A DNA stretch of 64,000 nucleotides from Fructilactobacillus lindneri DSM 20690 = JCM 11027 (GTDB lineage Bacteria > Bacillota > Bacilli > Lactobacillales > Lactobacillaceae), in assembly GCF_002907375.1 (NCBI RefSeq), contig NZ_MIYK01000001.1, forward strand, positions 462,610-526,609. The letters are read 5' to 3'. Below, in pieces: positions 27,784 through 39,377 of this stretch; the first letter of the stretch is position 1; each line of letters opens with the position of its first letter. The notes beneath the pieces were generated by a model, which had not been told where the DNA came from, ran no database searches, and worked only from the letters and a program-made list of their open reading frames with translations. The position numbers and the translations under genes were made by a program.

Positions 27784-28302
27784 TCAATATTTCATCAAAC
27801 TAAAGACATCATAGCCTTTAATTTTGTCACGTCCTTTAAGATCCATTAGCTCAACTAAGAAAGCTGTACCGACTACAATCCCGCCTAAATCTTCAACTAG
27901 TTTAATGGTAGCAGCAATTGTTCCCCCAGTTGCTAATAAATCATCAGTAACTAAAACTCGTTGTCCTGGTTTAATGGCATCTGCATGTAAATATAAAGCT
28001 GACTGACCATATTCTAATCCATAAGTTGCTTTGACAGTCTTACCGGGCAGTTTACCCTTTTTACGTGCTGGAGCAAACCCAATATCTAAATCATAAGCAA
28101 CCGGACAGCCTACAATAAAACCTCGGGCTTCTGGGCCTACAACTACATCAACATTTAATTTTTTAGCATAATCAACAATTTCATTAGTAGCTTGATGATA
28201 TGCTGGTCCATTTTCTAATAATGGAGAAATATCACGAAATAAAATTCCCGGTTCAGGAAAATTAGGATAACTAGCAACATAGTCCTTCAAATTGAGCACC
28301 AT
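27784..28302 (-). CDS. apt: Adenine phosphoribosyltransferase
   Basis: Salvages adenine to AMP with PRPP. 172 residues, the usual length. [15 protein letters not shown] at the N-terminus and the PRPP loop [18 protein letters not shown] (residues ~115-132) are diagnostic, with [13 protein letters not shown] between. It lies 17 bases downstream of recJ on the same strand, the common lactobacillus order, and is probably co-transcribed with it. Confidence 0.97.
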   Translation of the reverse strand: MVLNLKDYVASYPNFPEPGILFRDISPLLENGPAYHQATNEIVDYAKKLNVDVVVGPEARGFIVGCPVAYDLDIGFAPARKKGKLPGKTVKATYGLEYGQSALYLHADAIKPGQRVLVTDDLLATGGTIAATIKLVEDLGGIVVGTAFLVELMDLKGRDKIKGYDVFSLMKY

Positions 28303-28319
28303 ACAAAAACTTCCTTTCG

Positions 28320-30635
28320 TTACTTATCATTAATATTTTGAATTAATTTAATAAATTCATCATGACTAAGATCTAATAATTGTTTTTCAATTTCTAATTC
28401 TTGTTGACGCTTTTGATAAATCTGAGCACTATTTAAATCTTGATGCAAGGGATTAAGAACCTTTTTCATAACTCCATTTTTAATTTCTACAAAACCCAAT
28501 TCATCAAAAACTTGAAACATAAATACCAACATATTTTTATTGATTTTTAAAGTATGAGAAATTTTATCAAGCTGCTTGCGCAACATAACTTCTGGGCGTA
28601 GTTGAATAAATTTAAATAATTTAGCATATTGTGCTCGAGTTGGCATTCCTATTTTTTTTATAACATTTTTTTTATACAAATATAATATTAATAATTCAGT
28701 ATCAATATTTTCAAGCATTTTTTTCAAATCAGTTATTTTTTTAGGACAATCAACTACAAAAACTTTTTCATAATGACTGTTTTCAGTAACTTGACTAGCC
28801 AAAATTGCTTGTGAATCATTTCCTAAATATTTTTCAAGTTTTTCTTTGTTGGCGGGATTAAAAAATACGTAAGTTCCTATTTCAGAAAACATGGGCTGAA
28901 CTAATTTTGAAGTACGTCGATCTTCAATGATACGCCCATCAATTGCTAAATCATCCACCATGATTTGTAATGATGTTCGTCCCCGAAACTCATTTTTGCT
29001 CAGTGTACCTGCCACTTTTAAATTGTTTGAAAGATAATTAATTTCTTGTAATTGATTTCCAATTCCAAAATCAATTGCTGCTATTTTTTGTCGATTACCT
29101 AATAAAGAGAATTTTAAATGATTTTTATCCTGACCAATTGCCTTAACATCACTTAGAGAATTGGGTTTAATTGAAAATTCAGGCTTTTCGTTATCTCTTC
29201 CAAAAGGACTTAAAACATTAATATCATCGTATAATTCTGAAGTGATATCATCAGCCGATATTTGATAATTAATCAACAAAGTTGGTTTTTTATCAAATGC
29301 CAACTTTTGTTTATCGGCAGCATTTTCAAAAACAGCAGCGATTTTAGCTAGATTAGCCACTGGTATGGTCATTCCAATCGCCATTTCATGTCCACCAAAT
29401 GCTGTCATTAATTCCTGCTCAGTCGATAATGACTTGAACAAATCGAAACCTTCAATACTTCTTCCAGAACCTTTAGCAAATTTCCCTTCACTATCTTCAG
29501 TTAAAACGATTGTCGGTTTATTATATTTATCTTTAATTCGGCTAGCGACAATTCCAAGCGCTCCTGCATTCCAATCCTTACCAACTATCAAAAGCGTCTT
29601 ACGATTTTGGTTAGTTGTATTTTGAACCTGAATTTCAGCTTGTGACATAATCTGAGTAACTAATTCTTTTCGTTGTTCATTTTTCTTTTCAGTTATTTTA
29701 GCTAACTTATCTGCTGCTACCTCATCGGTAGTTGTTAAAAGCTCAACCCCAGGATTAGCATCGCCCATTCGTCCAATTGCGTTAAGTTCAGGAGCAATTT
29801 TAAATCCAATATCTTCTTCACTCACATTATCCAACTTTATTTTAGCACGTTTAATAAGCGACTTTAATCCAGGACGTTCGGTCAAATGAATTACATTTAA
29901 GCCAAATTGTACTAAGGCTCGATTTTCGCCTGTAAGAGAAACTAAGTCAGCAACAGTCCCAATTGCAGCTAAATCAAGCTGTTCTTGTGGAATCTCATCA
30001 TTCAAAGCTGTTGCTACTTTAAATGCAATCCCAGCTCCAGATAAATATTTAAAGGGATAATCAGGGCTTAATTCAGCATGAACAATTGCATAAGCATTTG
30101 GTAATTGTTTAGGTAATTCATGATGATCTGTAACAATCACGTCACACTTTAACTCATTAGCCTTTTCAATTGCTTCGAAACCAGAAACCCCATTATCAAC
30201 CGTTACTATCAAAGAAGTTCCATTAGCAATTATTTTTTTAAAGGCATTCACATTTGGACCATAACCATCCTTAAATCTATTAGGGATATAGTAATTAACA
30301 TTGGCACCAATTTCAAGCAATGTTTCATAAAGAATAGAGGTACTAGTTAAACCATCAGCATCATAATCACCATAAATCGTTATTTGCTCACCATTTTCAA
30401 TTGCTTTTTGAATCCTTGTGATGGTTTTTTCCATATCATGAAGCAAAAAAGGCTCAAGCAAATCTGAAGTGTCCGGACTAAGAAAATGTCTAATTTCGTC
30501 TTCATTTGTATAGCCGCGATTTATTAGTAATTGTGCTACTAACGGAGTAATTCCTAATTCAGAAGATAACTTGTCAACTTGATCTGTTTTGGCAAGATTA
30601 GGTTTTAACTTCCAATTAAATTTTGAAGAAAACAC
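28320..30635 (-). CDS. recJ: Single-stranded-DNA-specific exonuclease RecJ
   Basis: 5'-3' ssDNA exonuclease for recombination and mismatch/base excision repair. 771 residues. DHH phosphoesterase motifs: [14 protein letters not shown] (motif I), [28 protein letters not shown] (DHH), then the DHHA1 part with [16 protein letters not shown] and [14 protein letters not shown] long C-terminal extension (~residues 560-771) is usual for Firmicutes RecJ. Preceded by the LapA-domain and rnz genes in one run. Confidence 0.96.
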   Translation of the reverse strand: MFSSKFNWKLKPNLAKTDQVDKLSSELGITPLVAQLLINRGYTNEDEIRHFLSPDTSDLLEPFLLHDMEKTITRIQKAIENGEQITIYGDYDADGLTSTSILYETLLEIGANVNYYIPNRFKDGYGPNVNAFKKIIANGTSLIVTVDNGVSGFEAIEKANELKCDVIVTDHHELPKQLPNAYAIVHAELSPDYPFKYLSGAGIAFKVATALNDEIPQEQLDLAAIGTVADLVSLTGENRALVQFGLNVIHLTERPGLKSLIKRAKIKLDNVSEEDIGFKIAPELNAIGRMGDANPGVELLTTTDEVAADKLAKITEKKNEQRKELVTQIMSQAEIQVQNTTNQNRKTLLIVGKDWNAGALGIVASRIKDKYNKPTIVLTEDSEGKFAKGSGRSIEGFDLFKSLSTEQELMTAFGGHEMAIGMTIPVANLAKIAAVFENAADKQKLAFDKKPTLLINYQISADDITSELYDDINVLSPFGRDNEKPEFSIKPNSLSDVKAIGQDKNHLKFSLLGNRQKIAAIDFGIGNQLQEINYLSNNLKVAGTLSKNEFRGRTSLQIMVDDLAIDGRIIEDRRTSKLVQPMFSEIGTYVFFNPANKEKLEKYLGNDSQAILASQVTENSHYEKVFVVDCPKKITDLKKMLENIDTELLILYLYKKNVIKKIGMPTRAQYAKLFKFIQLRPEVMLRKQLDKISHTLKINKNMLVFMFQVFDELGFVEIKNGVMKKVLNPLHQDLNSAQIYQKRQQELEIEKQLLDLSHDEFIKLIQNINDK

Positions 30636-30656
30636 TCAATATCCTTCTTTCAAGTT

Positions 30657-31025
30657 TTAATTTTGAGTTTTATGGTCTGTATCATTCTTTTGTGAAATAT
30701 TTTGTTCCTGGTCAAGATGTTGTTTTTCACCACTAACAGCAATATTCTTTAACTTATTGTTTAATTCTTGAATTTCACCTTGCAAGCTATCAATCTTTTT
30801 TTGACTTTCTTTCATTTTACGATTAGCTTTAACAGAATTAACTGAGGAAAATAAGAAGATAATTAAAGCACCTAATAACATCATAATTAGAAGTACTAAA
30901 ATCAACGGTAATTTAACTGTTGCAAAACCAAAGTTAATAGCAGTATCTTCCATATTTAACAATACAAAGATAGTCATGATAATTACAAGAATAATCCCTG
31001 TAATTATTGTAAATTGTTTTTTCAT
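30657..31025 (-). CDS. LapA-domain (DUF1049) membrane protein
   Basis: A 122-residue protein with two hydrophobic segments (residues ~4-24 and ~40-63) separated by NMEDTAINFGFATVKLP, the pattern of LapA/YrvD-like DUF1049 proteins, followed by a charged coiled-coil-like region (KMKESQKKIDSLQGEIQELN). It starts one base after the rnz stop behind AGGAG. In lactobacilli it usually sits between rnz and recJ, as here. Function not known; in other bacteria LapA family members bind envelope partners. Confidence 0.85.
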   Translation of the reverse strand: MKKQFTIITGIILVIIMTIFVLLNMEDTAINFGFATVKLPLILVLLIMMLLGALIIFLFSSVNSVKANRKMKESQKKIDSLQGEIQELNNKLKNIAVSGEKQHLDQEQNISQKNDTDHKTQN

Positions 31026-31026
31026 T

Positions 31027-31968
31027 TTATTTCTCCTCTTCTTTTTTAAATGGAATATCAATCAAATCAAAATCTTTTACTACTTTTGTATTAGGAAAAA
31101 TTTCACGAGCCTGTTTTTGTAATTCACGAGCCATTTTAGCAGTATAACGGGCAGAAATGTGAGTCAACAATAATTTTTGTATATCAGCAGCATTAGCTAA
31201 ATTAGCTGCCTGTACATTAGTAGAATGATAATAATTTCGGGCTAACTTAGATTCTCCCTTTCCAAAAGTACTTTCATGAACCAATACATCGGCATGTTTT
31301 GCTAATTCTTTAATACTAGCAGTTTTTCTAGTATCACCCAAAACAGTTACAACGCGTCCTTTTTGCGGCGAACCAATATAATTCTTACCTAAAATATGCC
31401 TTCCGTCAGGTAAAGTAACTTCTTTTTCTTGCTTTAATTGACCGTAAATTGGCCCAGCTGGAATATTATCCTCTTTTAACTTTTCAACCATTAACTCACC
31501 AGGATGATCATGTTCAATAACTCGATAACCCCAGCATTCAATTTGATGATCAAGTCGGTCAGCAATTACCGTAAATTTTTTTCCTTTATAAATAATGCCA
31601 GGATTAGTTAATTCAACATAATTTATTTTATAGGAAAGTTTGGTTTGCGATACCCGCAATGATGTTTGCACAAAATCCTTGATTCCTTTTGGACCATAAA
31701 TTGTCAATTGGTCATTTCCACCTTGAAATGACCGGCTGGACAATAAACCAGGCAGTCCAAAAATATGATCACCATGCAAATGAGTAATAAATATCTTATC
31801 AATTTTACGTGGTTTTAGCGTTGATCGTAAAATTTGTTGCTGGGTACCTTCACCACAATCAAAAAGCCAAACTTGATTAATCTCATCTAATAGTCTCAAT
31901 GCCACACTGGAAACATTTCTAAACTTACCGGGAACTCCTGCTCCGGTTCCAAAAAACTCTAATTGCAT
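31027..31968 (-). CDS. rnz: Ribonuclease Z
   Basis: Metallo-beta-lactamase endonuclease that trims tRNA 3' trailers; relevant because tRNA-Ser here lacks an encoded CCA. 313 residues. Motif [13 protein letters not shown] (His63, His65, Asp67, His68), [15 protein letters not shown] at the N-terminus, LGDTRKT and LLTHISARY. It begins the rnz-LapA-recJ-apt run. Confidence 0.96.
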   Translation of the reverse strand: MQLEFFGTGAGVPGKFRNVSSVALRLLDEINQVWLFDCGEGTQQQILRSTLKPRKIDKIFITHLHGDHIFGLPGLLSSRSFQGGNDQLTIYGPKGIKDFVQTSLRVSQTKLSYKINYVELTNPGIIYKGKKFTVIADRLDHQIECWGYRVIEHDHPGELMVEKLKEDNIPAGPIYGQLKQEKEVTLPDGRHILGKNYIGSPQKGRVVTVLGDTRKTASIKELAKHADVLVHESTFGKGESKLARNYYHSTNVQAANLANAADIQKLLLTHISARYTAKMARELQKQAREIFPNTKVVKDFDLIDIPFKKEEEK

Positions 31969-32063
31969 ATTATTTACCGTTCCTTTTAGGAAGCTTTAAA
32001 TTATTTTAATCGTACAACCTACTATATAATTAATTGTAGCATATCACAAACATAGAAAAGCAG

Positions 32064-32351
32064 GTGATTAACATTAAACTAAATGAATTTAAGGTTTCTT
32101 CAGCAGATTTAAATCATAAAAATTTATTATTCTTTGAATTCGCTGAAAAAATAAAGCCAATAACTAACATTAAAATCAATTCAGACAAAATAATTCTTAT
32201 TAGCCAAAAAGATAAAAACTCCTTAAATCTTCAAGAATTTATTGCCATAACTAAAGACATAAACGAAAATCATTCATTTTTTATAGAAAATCCACATATT
32301 ACTAAAATTTTTGGTTATCGTATTAATAAAAATAGGATTATTTTTGGTTAA
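32064..32351 (+). CDS. Small protein of unknown function
   Basis: Up to 95 residues, Lys/Ile/Asn-rich, with no known motif. The frame is open from a GTG at 32064 (VINIKLNEFKVSSADLNHKN), but the best ribosome-like sequence AGCAGGTG overlaps that codon, so the true start is uncertain. It is divergent from rnz, convergent with obgE, and ends at a strong bidirectional terminator. Moderately supported. Confidence 0.5.
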   Translation: MINIKLNEFKVSSADLNHKNLLFFEFAEKIKPITNIKINSDKIILISQKDKNSLNLQEFIAITKDINENHSFFIENPHITKIFGYRINKNRIIFG

Positions 32352-32383
32352 AAAAGTAGTTAACAATTGTTAACTACTTTTTT
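32349..32383. terminator. Bidirectional terminator
   Basis: AAAAAAGTAGTTAACAATTGTTAACTACTTTTTT is an almost perfect palindrome between the small gene and obgE. Confidence 0.9.
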
Positions 32384-32384
32384 G

Positions 32385-33692
32385 TTAATTTACATAGTTA
32401 AAAGTAAAGTCCAAAATTTGAACTAAATCTCCATCTTTAGCACCAGCTTCTCTTAAAGCATCATCAATGCCCATCCCTCTCATTTGTCGAGCAAAACGCA
32501 TCATACTCTGGGTATGTTCAGTGTTTGTCATTTGAAATAATCGTTCAATTCGTTGACCAGATATAATCCAAGTCCCATCTTCATCACGATTGATACTAAA
32601 TGGTTTTTCTATTTCATCAGCATCATAAACAACACCATCTTGACCTTTAATATCCAATTTATCATCAACCAATGGGAATTTTGGTGTTTTTTCCAATAAG
32701 TCACTAGTATCGTGAATTAATTGGTCCAAACCTTGATGAGTAACCGAAGAAATTGGGTCAATTTTAATGGCAAGCTGATCATCATGTTTGGCTAATTCTT
32801 TTTTGAATAAAGCTAAATTTGCCTCTGAATCTGGCATATCCATCTTTGTAGCTACAATTATTTGAGGTCTTTCCAATAAAGATTCATCAAAGTTTTCTAA
32901 TTCTTTATTTATTTTTTGATAATCTTCATAAGGATCTTTTCCTTCTATTCCGCTCATATCAACTAAATGTAAAATTACCCTTGTTCTTTGAATATGACGA
33001 AGAAATTCGAATCCCAATCCAACTCCTTGAGAGGCCCCTTCGATTAATCCAGGAAGATCAGCAATCACAAAATCATTTCCATCATCATTTCTAACAATTC
33101 CCAAGTTTGGTACCAAAGTCGTAAAATGATATTGGGCAACTTTAGGTTTTGAACTAGTAATTGTACTTAATAATGTTGATTTTCCTGCAGAAGGAAATCC
33201 AACTAACCCAACATCTGCTAACAAACGTAATTGTAAATTAACTTCTAATTCACCGCCTGGTTCCCCATTTTCAGCAATTTCAGGAGCTGAGTTTTTAGCA
33301 GTCGCAAAATGGACATTCCCACGTCCTCCACGTCCACCTTTGGCAATCACAACCGTATCACCTGGTTTAGTTAAATCTGCGATTGGTTGATTAGTTTCAT
33401 TATTTAAAATTGTAGTACCTTCTGGAACATTAATAACTAAATCGTCAGCACTTGCTCCTGTCATTTTTTTGTTACCACCATTACCACCATTTTCGGCTTT
33501 AAATAACTTTTTATATTTAAAATCCATCAATGTACTCATACCAGAATCAACTTTAAAAACTACATTACCTCCACGACCACCATCACCACCTGATGGGCCC
33601 CCATTAGGAACGTATTTTTCTCGCCGAAATCCTACCATTCCGTCTCCACCTTTACCGGCTTTAACTTTAAATTTTACTTGATCTACAAACAT
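32385..33692 (-). CDS. obgE: GTPase ObgE/CgtA
   Basis: Ribosome-assembly and stress GTPase; 435 residues in three domains. The Gly-rich Obg domain (residues 1-158: [36 protein letters not shown]), the G domain with P-loop [24 protein letters not shown] and ATKMDMPD, and an OCT domain at the C-terminus ([20 protein letters not shown]). It lies just downstream of uvrC. Confidence 0.97.
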   Translation of the reverse strand: MFVDQVKFKVKAGKGGDGMVGFRREKYVPNGGPSGGDGGRGGNVVFKVDSGMSTLMDFKYKKLFKAENGGNGGNKKMTGASADDLVINVPEGTTILNNETNQPIADLTKPGDTVVIAKGGRGGRGNVHFATAKNSAPEIAENGEPGGELEVNLQLRLLADVGLVGFPSAGKSTLLSTITSSKPKVAQYHFTTLVPNLGIVRNDDGNDFVIADLPGLIEGASQGVGLGFEFLRHIQRTRVILHLVDMSGIEGKDPYEDYQKINKELENFDESLLERPQIIVATKMDMPDSEANLALFKKELAKHDDQLAIKIDPISSVTHQGLDQLIHDTSDLLEKTPKFPLVDDKLDIKGQDGVVYDADEIEKPFSINRDEDGTWIISGQRIERLFQMTNTEHTQSMMRFARQMRGMGIDDALREAGAKDGDLVQILDFTFNYVN

Positions 33693-33712
33693 ATTTTCTC
33701 CGTTCTAATTTA

Positions 33713-35521
33713 CTACATTTTTCTCATCCTAGCTACTGGTTTGGAGTTTTGAAAAGTATATTTAATTGTTTGAGCAACATTTTTAGGAATGCCAAGTTCT
33801 TGAATTTCTTCCACTTTTGCTTCCTCAATATTTTTCATTGACCCAAAGCTTCGCAACAATTTATTACGAGTTTTAGGTCCAACTCCTTTAATACTATCCA
33901 ATCTAGATGTCATAGAATTTTTGCTGTGCAAATCATGGTGAAAACTAATTGCAAAACGATGGACTTCATCCTGAATTCTTTGCACAAGATAAAACGACTG
34001 ACTTTGTGGATTTAAATCAACATGATTATCATTATCACCGAACAATAAATCAGCCGTTTTATGTTTATTATTTTTTACCATTCCAGCAACTGGGATATCC
34101 AAACCCAATTCATTTTCAAGTACATCTTTGACAGCATTCATTTGGATTTCTCCACCATCCATTAAAATTAAATCGGGCATTTCAGCATGCTCTTTTAATA
34201 ATCGTGTATAGCGTCTGCGAATTACTTCTCTAGTACTAGCAGCCTCATCTGCATGATCAACTGTTTTTAACTTATATTTACGATATTTTTTGTTGTTTGG
34301 CTTACCATCTTCAAAAACTACCATTGCTGAAACTAAATCAGCACCATCAATATGAGAATGATCAAATGCTTCTATCCGATTCAACTTTTTCAAATTTAAT
34401 GCTTTACTAAGCTCATCCATTGCTCCAACAGTTTTTCTGTGATTCATTTCAATCAATCTGAACTTCTCATCAAGAACATATTGGGCATTTTCTTTTGCCA
34501 TTTTTAACAATGCTTTTTTTTGTCCTCTAATTGGAGTCCTTGCTGGGATACCAGTAAGTTCAGTTATCACACTAGCATCAATGGATTCTGGCACTAATAT
34601 CTCTCGTGGCTTGATTTGATCTTTTTGATCATAAAACTGCACAATAAAATTTGTCATTTCTTCTTCAGGGGTACTCAAAATGGGAAATAGTCTTTTAACT
34701 CGTTTCATCAAGCGTGCTTGACGAATATAAAAAACCTGAATTGACAACCAACCTTTGTCTGCATAAAAATTAAAAACATCTCGTTGAGTATAATCATGTG
34801 AGATGATTTTTTGTTTTTCCACAGTTGCCTGAATATAATTTAATTGATCGCGAAGCTCAGCAGCTCTTTCATACTCCATATTATCAGAAGCCACATTCAT
34901 TCGCTCTTTAATTAGTTTCTTTGCAGCTGAGACGTTCCCATTTAAAAATGATTTTATCTTTTTTATTTGCTCATCGTATTCAGACTTGGGAACCTCTTTA
35001 AAACAAGCACCCAGGCATTGATTCATATGGTAATAAAGACAGGCTCGCCCTTGATAACCATGACATCTGCGTAGAGGATACATTTTTTGTAAGAATTTTA
35101 ATGTCTCATCAGCTGCATAAACATTAGGATAAGGACCATAATAAAAAGCACCATCCTTTTTAACATAACTCGTAACCATCATTTGTGGATCTTTTTCATT
35201 AGTGATTTTAATGTATGGATATCCACCATTTCCATTTTTTAAACGTACATTATAATAAGGTCGATATTTTTGAATTAAGGTAATTTCAAGTAAAAACGCT
35301 TCTTTATCAGTAGCTGTAATAATAGTTTCGTAATCAGCAATATTTTTAACTAATTTAGCTCTTCGACCATATTGTTTACTTTTAAAATAAGATCGAACCC
35401 GATTTTTCAAGTTTTTAGATTTACCAACATAAATGACTTTACCTTTATCATCTTTCATAATGTAAACGCCTGGTTTTTCAGGTAAAAGTTTTAATTTATC
35501 TTCGATATGTTTAGATGCCAT
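33713..35521 (-). CDS. uvrC: Excinuclease ABC subunit C
   Basis: Makes the two incisions of nucleotide excision repair with UvrB. 602 residues. N-terminal GIY-YIG nuclease (PGVYIMKDDKGKVIYVGKSK), a cysteine cluster (CHGYQGRACLYYHMNQCLGAC), the UvrB-interacting UVR motif (residues ~200-235), the RNase H-like C-terminal nuclease (EAFDHSHIDGADLVSAMVVF, ILMDGG) and HhH motifs. The ATG of MASKHIED is chosen since AGGAGGGG is eight bases ahead of it. Confidence 0.97.
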   Translation of the reverse strand: MASKHIEDKLKLLPEKPGVYIMKDDKGKVIYVGKSKNLKNRVRSYFKSKQYGRRAKLVKNIADYETIITATDKEAFLLEITLIQKYRPYYNVRLKNGNGGYPYIKITNEKDPQMMVTSYVKKDGAFYYGPYPNVYAADETLKFLQKMYPLRRCHGYQGRACLYYHMNQCLGACFKEVPKSEYDEQIKKIKSFLNGNVSAAKKLIKERMNVASDNMEYERAAELRDQLNYIQATVEKQKIISHDYTQRDVFNFYADKGWLSIQVFYIRQARLMKRVKRLFPILSTPEEEMTNFIVQFYDQKDQIKPREILVPESIDASVITELTGIPARTPIRGQKKALLKMAKENAQYVLDEKFRLIEMNHRKTVGAMDELSKALNLKKLNRIEAFDHSHIDGADLVSAMVVFEDGKPNNKKYRKYKLKTVDHADEAASTREVIRRRYTRLLKEHAEMPDLILMDGGEIQMNAVKDVLENELGLDIPVAGMVKNNKHKTADLLFGDNDNHVDLNPQSQSFYLVQRIQDEVHRFAISFHHDLHSKNSMTSRLDSIKGVGPKTRNKLLRSFGSMKNIEEAKVEEIQELGIPKNVAQTIKYTFQNSKPVARMRKM

Positions 35522-35643
35522 TATCAAGTCCCCTCCTTTCTAATATTCCACTATTTAAATTATAATTAATTTACGCATTATTGTATAACCAAATGACATT
35601 CAAATAATTTTTTGCTATGATGAGAAACAAAGGAGTGAATATA

Positions 35644-35817
35644 ATGGGATTACACATTAATAAGCAAGCTGATTTAGATGAAATGCTCAACAAATTTGCT
35701 AAAATCAATCCAAAAAATAATCAACGCAGTGATTTTATGAAAAAAGATAATATTGATGATCAAGATATAGAAACTAAAAAAAGAAATAAATTTTTGAAAC
35801 GAAATGAAAAAAAGTAA
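35644..35817 (+). CDS. Small charged protein of unknown function
   Basis: A 57-residue hydrophilic, Lys/Asp-rich peptide starting MGLHINKQADLDEMLNKF. AAAGGAG lies nine bases ahead of the ATG at 35644. It lies divergent from uvrC and convergent with engB and ends at a palindromic terminator. No domain is recognisable. Confidence 0.6.
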   Translation: MGLHINKQADLDEMLNKFAKINPKNNQRSDFMKKDNIDDQDIETKKRNKFLKRNEKK

Positions 35818-35820
35818 ACA

Positions 35821-35851
35821 CAAAATCAGCTGTTATTAACAGCTGATTTTT
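35821..35851. terminator. Bidirectional terminator
   Basis: AAAATCAGCTGTTATTAACAGCTGATTTTTT, near-perfect dyad between the 57-residue gene and engB. Confidence 0.88.
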
Positions 35852-36439
35852 TTATGCTTTAATTTTATCTTCAATCCAATTCCAAATTTCATCTTTACCA
35901 ACTTTTGTTTTAGCAGAAAACATTACTAATTTTTCATTATCTTGCAGTTCTAACTTATTCTGTAACATTTCTTTTTGTTGTTTCAATTTACTCTTGGGCA
36001 ACTTATCTACTTTTGTAGCAACATAAAGAACAGGAATATTATAATAATCTAACCAATCTCGCATTTGAATGTCATAATCACTTGGTTCGTGACGACCATC
36101 AATTAAATTAACAACTCCACGAAGTTTGGTTCGTTGTGTTAAATATGTTTCAATCATTTCAGCCCATTTTTCACGTTCCTGTTTTGAAACACGAGCATAT
36201 CCATATCCAGGAACATCTACAAAATATAATTGGTGATTAACATCGTAAAAATTCAAAGTTTGGGTTTTTCCTGGCTGTCCAGATGTGTGAGCATAATCTC
36301 TTCGATTAAAAAGTACATTTGTTAAAGAAGACTTACCAACATTTGAACGTCCCAAAAAACCAATTTCAGGATAACCAGTGTTAGGGTATTGTTTAGGATC
36401 AACTGCACTCATCACTAATTCGACATCATTTACTTTCAT
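35852..36439 (-). CDS. engB: Ribosome biogenesis GTPase EngB/YsxC
   Basis: Essential GTPase for 50S subunit assembly. 195 residues with P-loop GFLGRSNVGKSSLTNVLF, switch region TSGQPGKTQTLNFY, DVPGYGYARVSK and the specificity motif ATKVDKLPK. It follows clpX with a 20-base gap; the clpX-engB order is standard in Firmicutes, and the two are probably one transcript. Confidence 0.97.
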   Translation of the reverse strand: MKVNDVELVMSAVDPKQYPNTGYPEIGFLGRSNVGKSSLTNVLFNRRDYAHTSGQPGKTQTLNFYDVNHQLYFVDVPGYGYARVSKQEREKWAEMIETYLTQRTKLRGVVNLIDGRHEPSDYDIQMRDWLDYYNIPVLYVATKVDKLPKSKLKQQKEMLQNKLELQDNEKLVMFSAKTKVGKDEIWNWIEDKIKA

Positions 36440-36459
36440 TTTTATTCTCCGTTCAAGGA

Positions 36460-37749
36460 CTATTTAACTTCTTTTTTTAAGATTAAACGTGGTTCGCTAT
36501 GATTTTCCACTGTATCTTTAGTAATTATGACTTCAGAAACATCACCACGACTAGGAAGTTGATACATAGTGTCTCGCATTACGTTTTCAATGATTGAACG
36601 CAAACCACGAGCACCAGTGTTTCTACTAATTGCTTCTTTAGCCATCATTCGTAATGCTTCTTTGTCAAAAGTTAATTTAACCCCTTCAAGAGCCAATAAT
36701 TTTTGATATTGTTTAACCAGAGCATTTTTAGGTTCTGTTAAAATTTTGACTAAGTCTTCTTCATCCAATTTGTTTAATGCAGTCAAGATAGGTAATCTCC
36801 CAATAAATTCAGGAATTAAACCAAACTTCATCAAATCTTCTGGAATTACTTGTTGCATCAGGTTCTCTTCATTTATTTTAACGGTATCATGGTGCTTTGA
36901 TCCAAATCCAATTGTTTGATCACCTAACCGTTGTTTAACAATATCTTGAATGCCAGGAAAGGCTCCACCAACAATAAACAAAATATTCTTTGTATCAATT
37001 TTAATAAAATCTTGTTGGGGATTCTTGCGACCACCCTTTGGAGGTACATTAGCAATCGTTCCTTCTAAAATTTTAAGCAATGATTGCTGGACACCTTCTC
37101 CAGAAACGTCACGCGTAATTGATACATTTTCACTTTTTTTAGCAATTTTATCAATTTCATCGATGTAAATAATTCCCTTTTCAGCTCGATTAACATCGTA
37201 ATCAGCATTTTGCAACAATTTCAACAGAATATTTTCAACATCTTCACCAACATATCCTGCTTCCGTTAAAGTAGTAGCATCAGCAATTGCAAAAGGCACA
37301 TTAATAATCTTAGCTAAAGTTTGTGCGATATATGTTTTACCAGAACCAGTTGATCCAATCATACAGATATTACTTTTTTGAATCTCTGTTTCTGCTTCTA
37401 AATCGTTATAAGCTTTTTCATCGCCATTAGTATCTTCTTTTTCGTGATTAGCCAACTCTTTGATTCTCATATAATGATTATAAACAGCAACTGCTAAAGT
37501 TTTTTTAGCTTCGTCTTGCCCAATTACATATTGGTTAAGACGGTCGACTATTTCTTTAGGAGTTAACACATTGATTTCACCAGTAACATCTTGTTTTTTT
37601 ATTTCATCCTCAATAATTTGTTTACATAAATCAATACATTCATTACAAATGTAAACTCCTGGACCAGCCACAATTTTTTTTACTTGATCTTGTGATTTGC
37701 CACAAAACGAACATGTCACCACTTCATTTGTATCGTTATCATCAAACAT
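36460..37749 (-). CDS. clpX: ATP-dependent Clp protease ATP-binding subunit ClpX
   Basis: AAA+ unfoldase feeding ClpP. 429 residues. The zinc-binding domain has Cys13, Cys16, Cys35 and Cys38; Walker A is [16 protein letters not shown], Walker B is [13 protein letters not shown], the pore loop region is near [18 protein letters not shown], sensor 2 is in [14 protein letters not shown]. Start behind GAGGAG. It lies between tig and engB, as in most lactobacilli. Confidence 0.98.
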   Translation of the reverse strand: MFDDNDTNEVVTCSFCGKSQDQVKKIVAGPGVYICNECIDLCKQIIEDEIKKQDVTGEINVLTPKEIVDRLNQYVIGQDEAKKTLAVAVYNHYMRIKELANHEKEDTNGDEKAYNDLEAETEIQKSNICMIGSTGSGKTYIAQTLAKIINVPFAIADATTLTEAGYVGEDVENILLKLLQNADYDVNRAEKGIIYIDEIDKIAKKSENVSITRDVSGEGVQQSLLKILEGTIANVPPKGGRKNPQQDFIKIDTKNILFIVGGAFPGIQDIVKQRLGDQTIGFGSKHHDTVKINEENLMQQVIPEDLMKFGLIPEFIGRLPILTALNKLDEEDLVKILTEPKNALVKQYQKLLALEGVKLTFDKEALRMMAKEAISRNTGARGLRSIIENVMRDTMYQLPSRGDVSEVIITKDTVENHSEPRLILKKEVK

Positions 37750-37845
37750 TTAAAAATTCTCCTCTTTCTTTATCTAAGCCGCTTTTTGCCTTCCAAAACT
37801 ATAACATAAAGAAAAAATGTTTCAAAAGAGTTAGTTTGACACAAA

Positions 37846-37884
37846 AAGGGTCTACAACAATCAACGTTGAATAGACCCTTTTCT
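37846..37884 (-). terminator. Terminator of tig
   Basis: AAAAGGGTCTA / TAGACCCTTTT arms around an inner CAACGTTG-type dyad, T-rich on the minus strand. Confidence 0.85.
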
Positions 37885-37900
37885 AAAACTTAATTAAGTT

Positions 37901-39223
37901 TTATTTATCTTCTTTTTCTTCATTATCTGAATTAGATGTCGATTTTGCGACTTGTTTGGCATTGTCAACAACAACATCAACAGCTTTGCGAATTCCAATA
38001 TCATGTTTCAACATATCATCAGACAAAGCCCCACGAACAGCTTCTTCTTTCATGCCATATTGGTCAGCAAGATTTTTAACTTCTTGGTTAACTTCATCTT
38101 CTGAAGGATCAGTTTTTTCAGCTTTAACAATTGCTTCAAGTACTAAGCTAGTTTTAACACGATTATCAGCACCAGCTGCAAATTGTTTCTTCAAATCATC
38201 TTCTGAAGTTCCAGTCATTTTAAAGTACATATCGGCTGGAATACCTTGTTGTTGAATACCAGCAAGGTATTGATCCATTTGACGTTGGATATCTTCATCA
38301 AGCATAGCTTGTGGAATATCTTTAACTGTTGCATTGTTAGTAGCTTCTTCAATCGCATCAGTTTGAATAGTATCGTTAGCTGTTGCTTCCTTTTGTTCTT
38401 TAAGTTCTTTTTTAATCTTATCTTTTAATTCATCAAGGGTATCAACATCTTCATCAACATCCTTAGCGAAGTCATCATCAAGTTTTGGTAATTGTTTTTC
38501 TTTAACTTCATGAATTTTTGTTTCAAAAAGGGCTTCTTTACCAGCTAAATCTTTTTGTTGGTAATCCTTCGGGAAAGTAACTTTAACATCTACATCATCA
38601 CCAGCTTTATGACCAATTAATTGATCTTCAAAACCTGGGATAAATGACCCTGATCCTAATTCAAGAGAATAGTTAGTAGCTTTACCACCATCAAAATGTT
38701 TGCCATCAACAGAACCATCAAAATCAATAATTACTGTATCACCCTTTTTAGCAGGACGATCAACTAATACCAATTCAGCTTGAGATTGACGCATTGAATC
38801 TAACTTTGCATCAACATCTTTTTTGTAAACTCGTGTGTTTTGCTTTGGAACAGTAACACCTTTGTATTTACCTAATTTTACATCAGGTTTAACACTAACA
38901 TCAGCTTTTAATACCCATGGCTTACCTTTTTCCATAGACTCAACACTAATTTGTGGTTGACCCACTGGTTCAATTTTAGAATCTGCCACTGCAGCAGCAT
39001 AAGCTTCTGGAAGTAGAATATTTAATGCATCTTGGTATAATGCTTCTTCACCATACATTTGATCAAACACTTGTCTAGAAACTTTTCCTTTACGGAAGCC
39101 AGGAACTTTAATGTTTTTCTTATTCTTATTAAAGGCTTTATCTAAACCTTCTTTAATTTTATCAAGGTCAATTTCAAATTTTAATTCACCTTTATTTAAA
39201 TCTTTTTTTACCCAATCTGACAT
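37901..39223 (-). CDS. tig: Trigger factor
   Basis: Ribosome-bound chaperone and prolyl isomerase. 440 residues in the three usual parts: N-terminal ribosome-binding domain with signature [21 protein letters not shown] (contains GFRxGKxP-like loop), FKBP-type PPIase domain near residues 155-240 ([36 protein letters not shown]) and a long helical C-terminal domain with acidic tail. It is monocistronic, flanked by terminators. Confidence 0.97.
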   Translation of the reverse strand: MSDWVKKDLNKGELKFEIDLDKIKEGLDKAFNKNKKNIKVPGFRKGKVSRQVFDQMYGEEALYQDALNILLPEAYAAAVADSKIEPVGQPQISVESMEKGKPWVLKADVSVKPDVKLGKYKGVTVPKQNTRVYKKDVDAKLDSMRQSQAELVLVDRPAKKGDTVIIDFDGSVDGKHFDGGKATNYSLELGSGSFIPGFEDQLIGHKAGDDVDVKVTFPKDYQQKDLAGKEALFETKIHEVKEKQLPKLDDDFAKDVDEDVDTLDELKDKIKKELKEQKEATANDTIQTDAIEEATNNATVKDIPQAMLDEDIQRQMDQYLAGIQQQGIPADMYFKMTGTSEDDLKKQFAAGADNRVKTSLVLEAIVKAEKTDPSEDEVNQEVKNLADQYGMKEEAVRGALSDDMLKHDIGIRKAVDVVVDNAKQVAKSTSNSDNEEKEDK

Positions 39224-39334
39224 TTTAATTCCTCCAACATGAAAAAGACTAAAACTTTTTCAAGTAATAATATACTTAACTTATTTTAACGTATGATTAA
39301 TAAAATGTAAACATTTTGAATTAAAAGCAAAACA

Positions 39335-39373
39335 AAAAAGAATCGAAGACAAAGTCTTCAATCCTTTTTTTAA
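39335..39373 (-). terminator. Terminator of tuf
   Basis: AAAAAGAATCGAAGAC / GTCTTCAATCCTTTTT imperfect hairpin with T run after tuf. Confidence 0.8.
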
Positions 39374-39377
39374 ATTA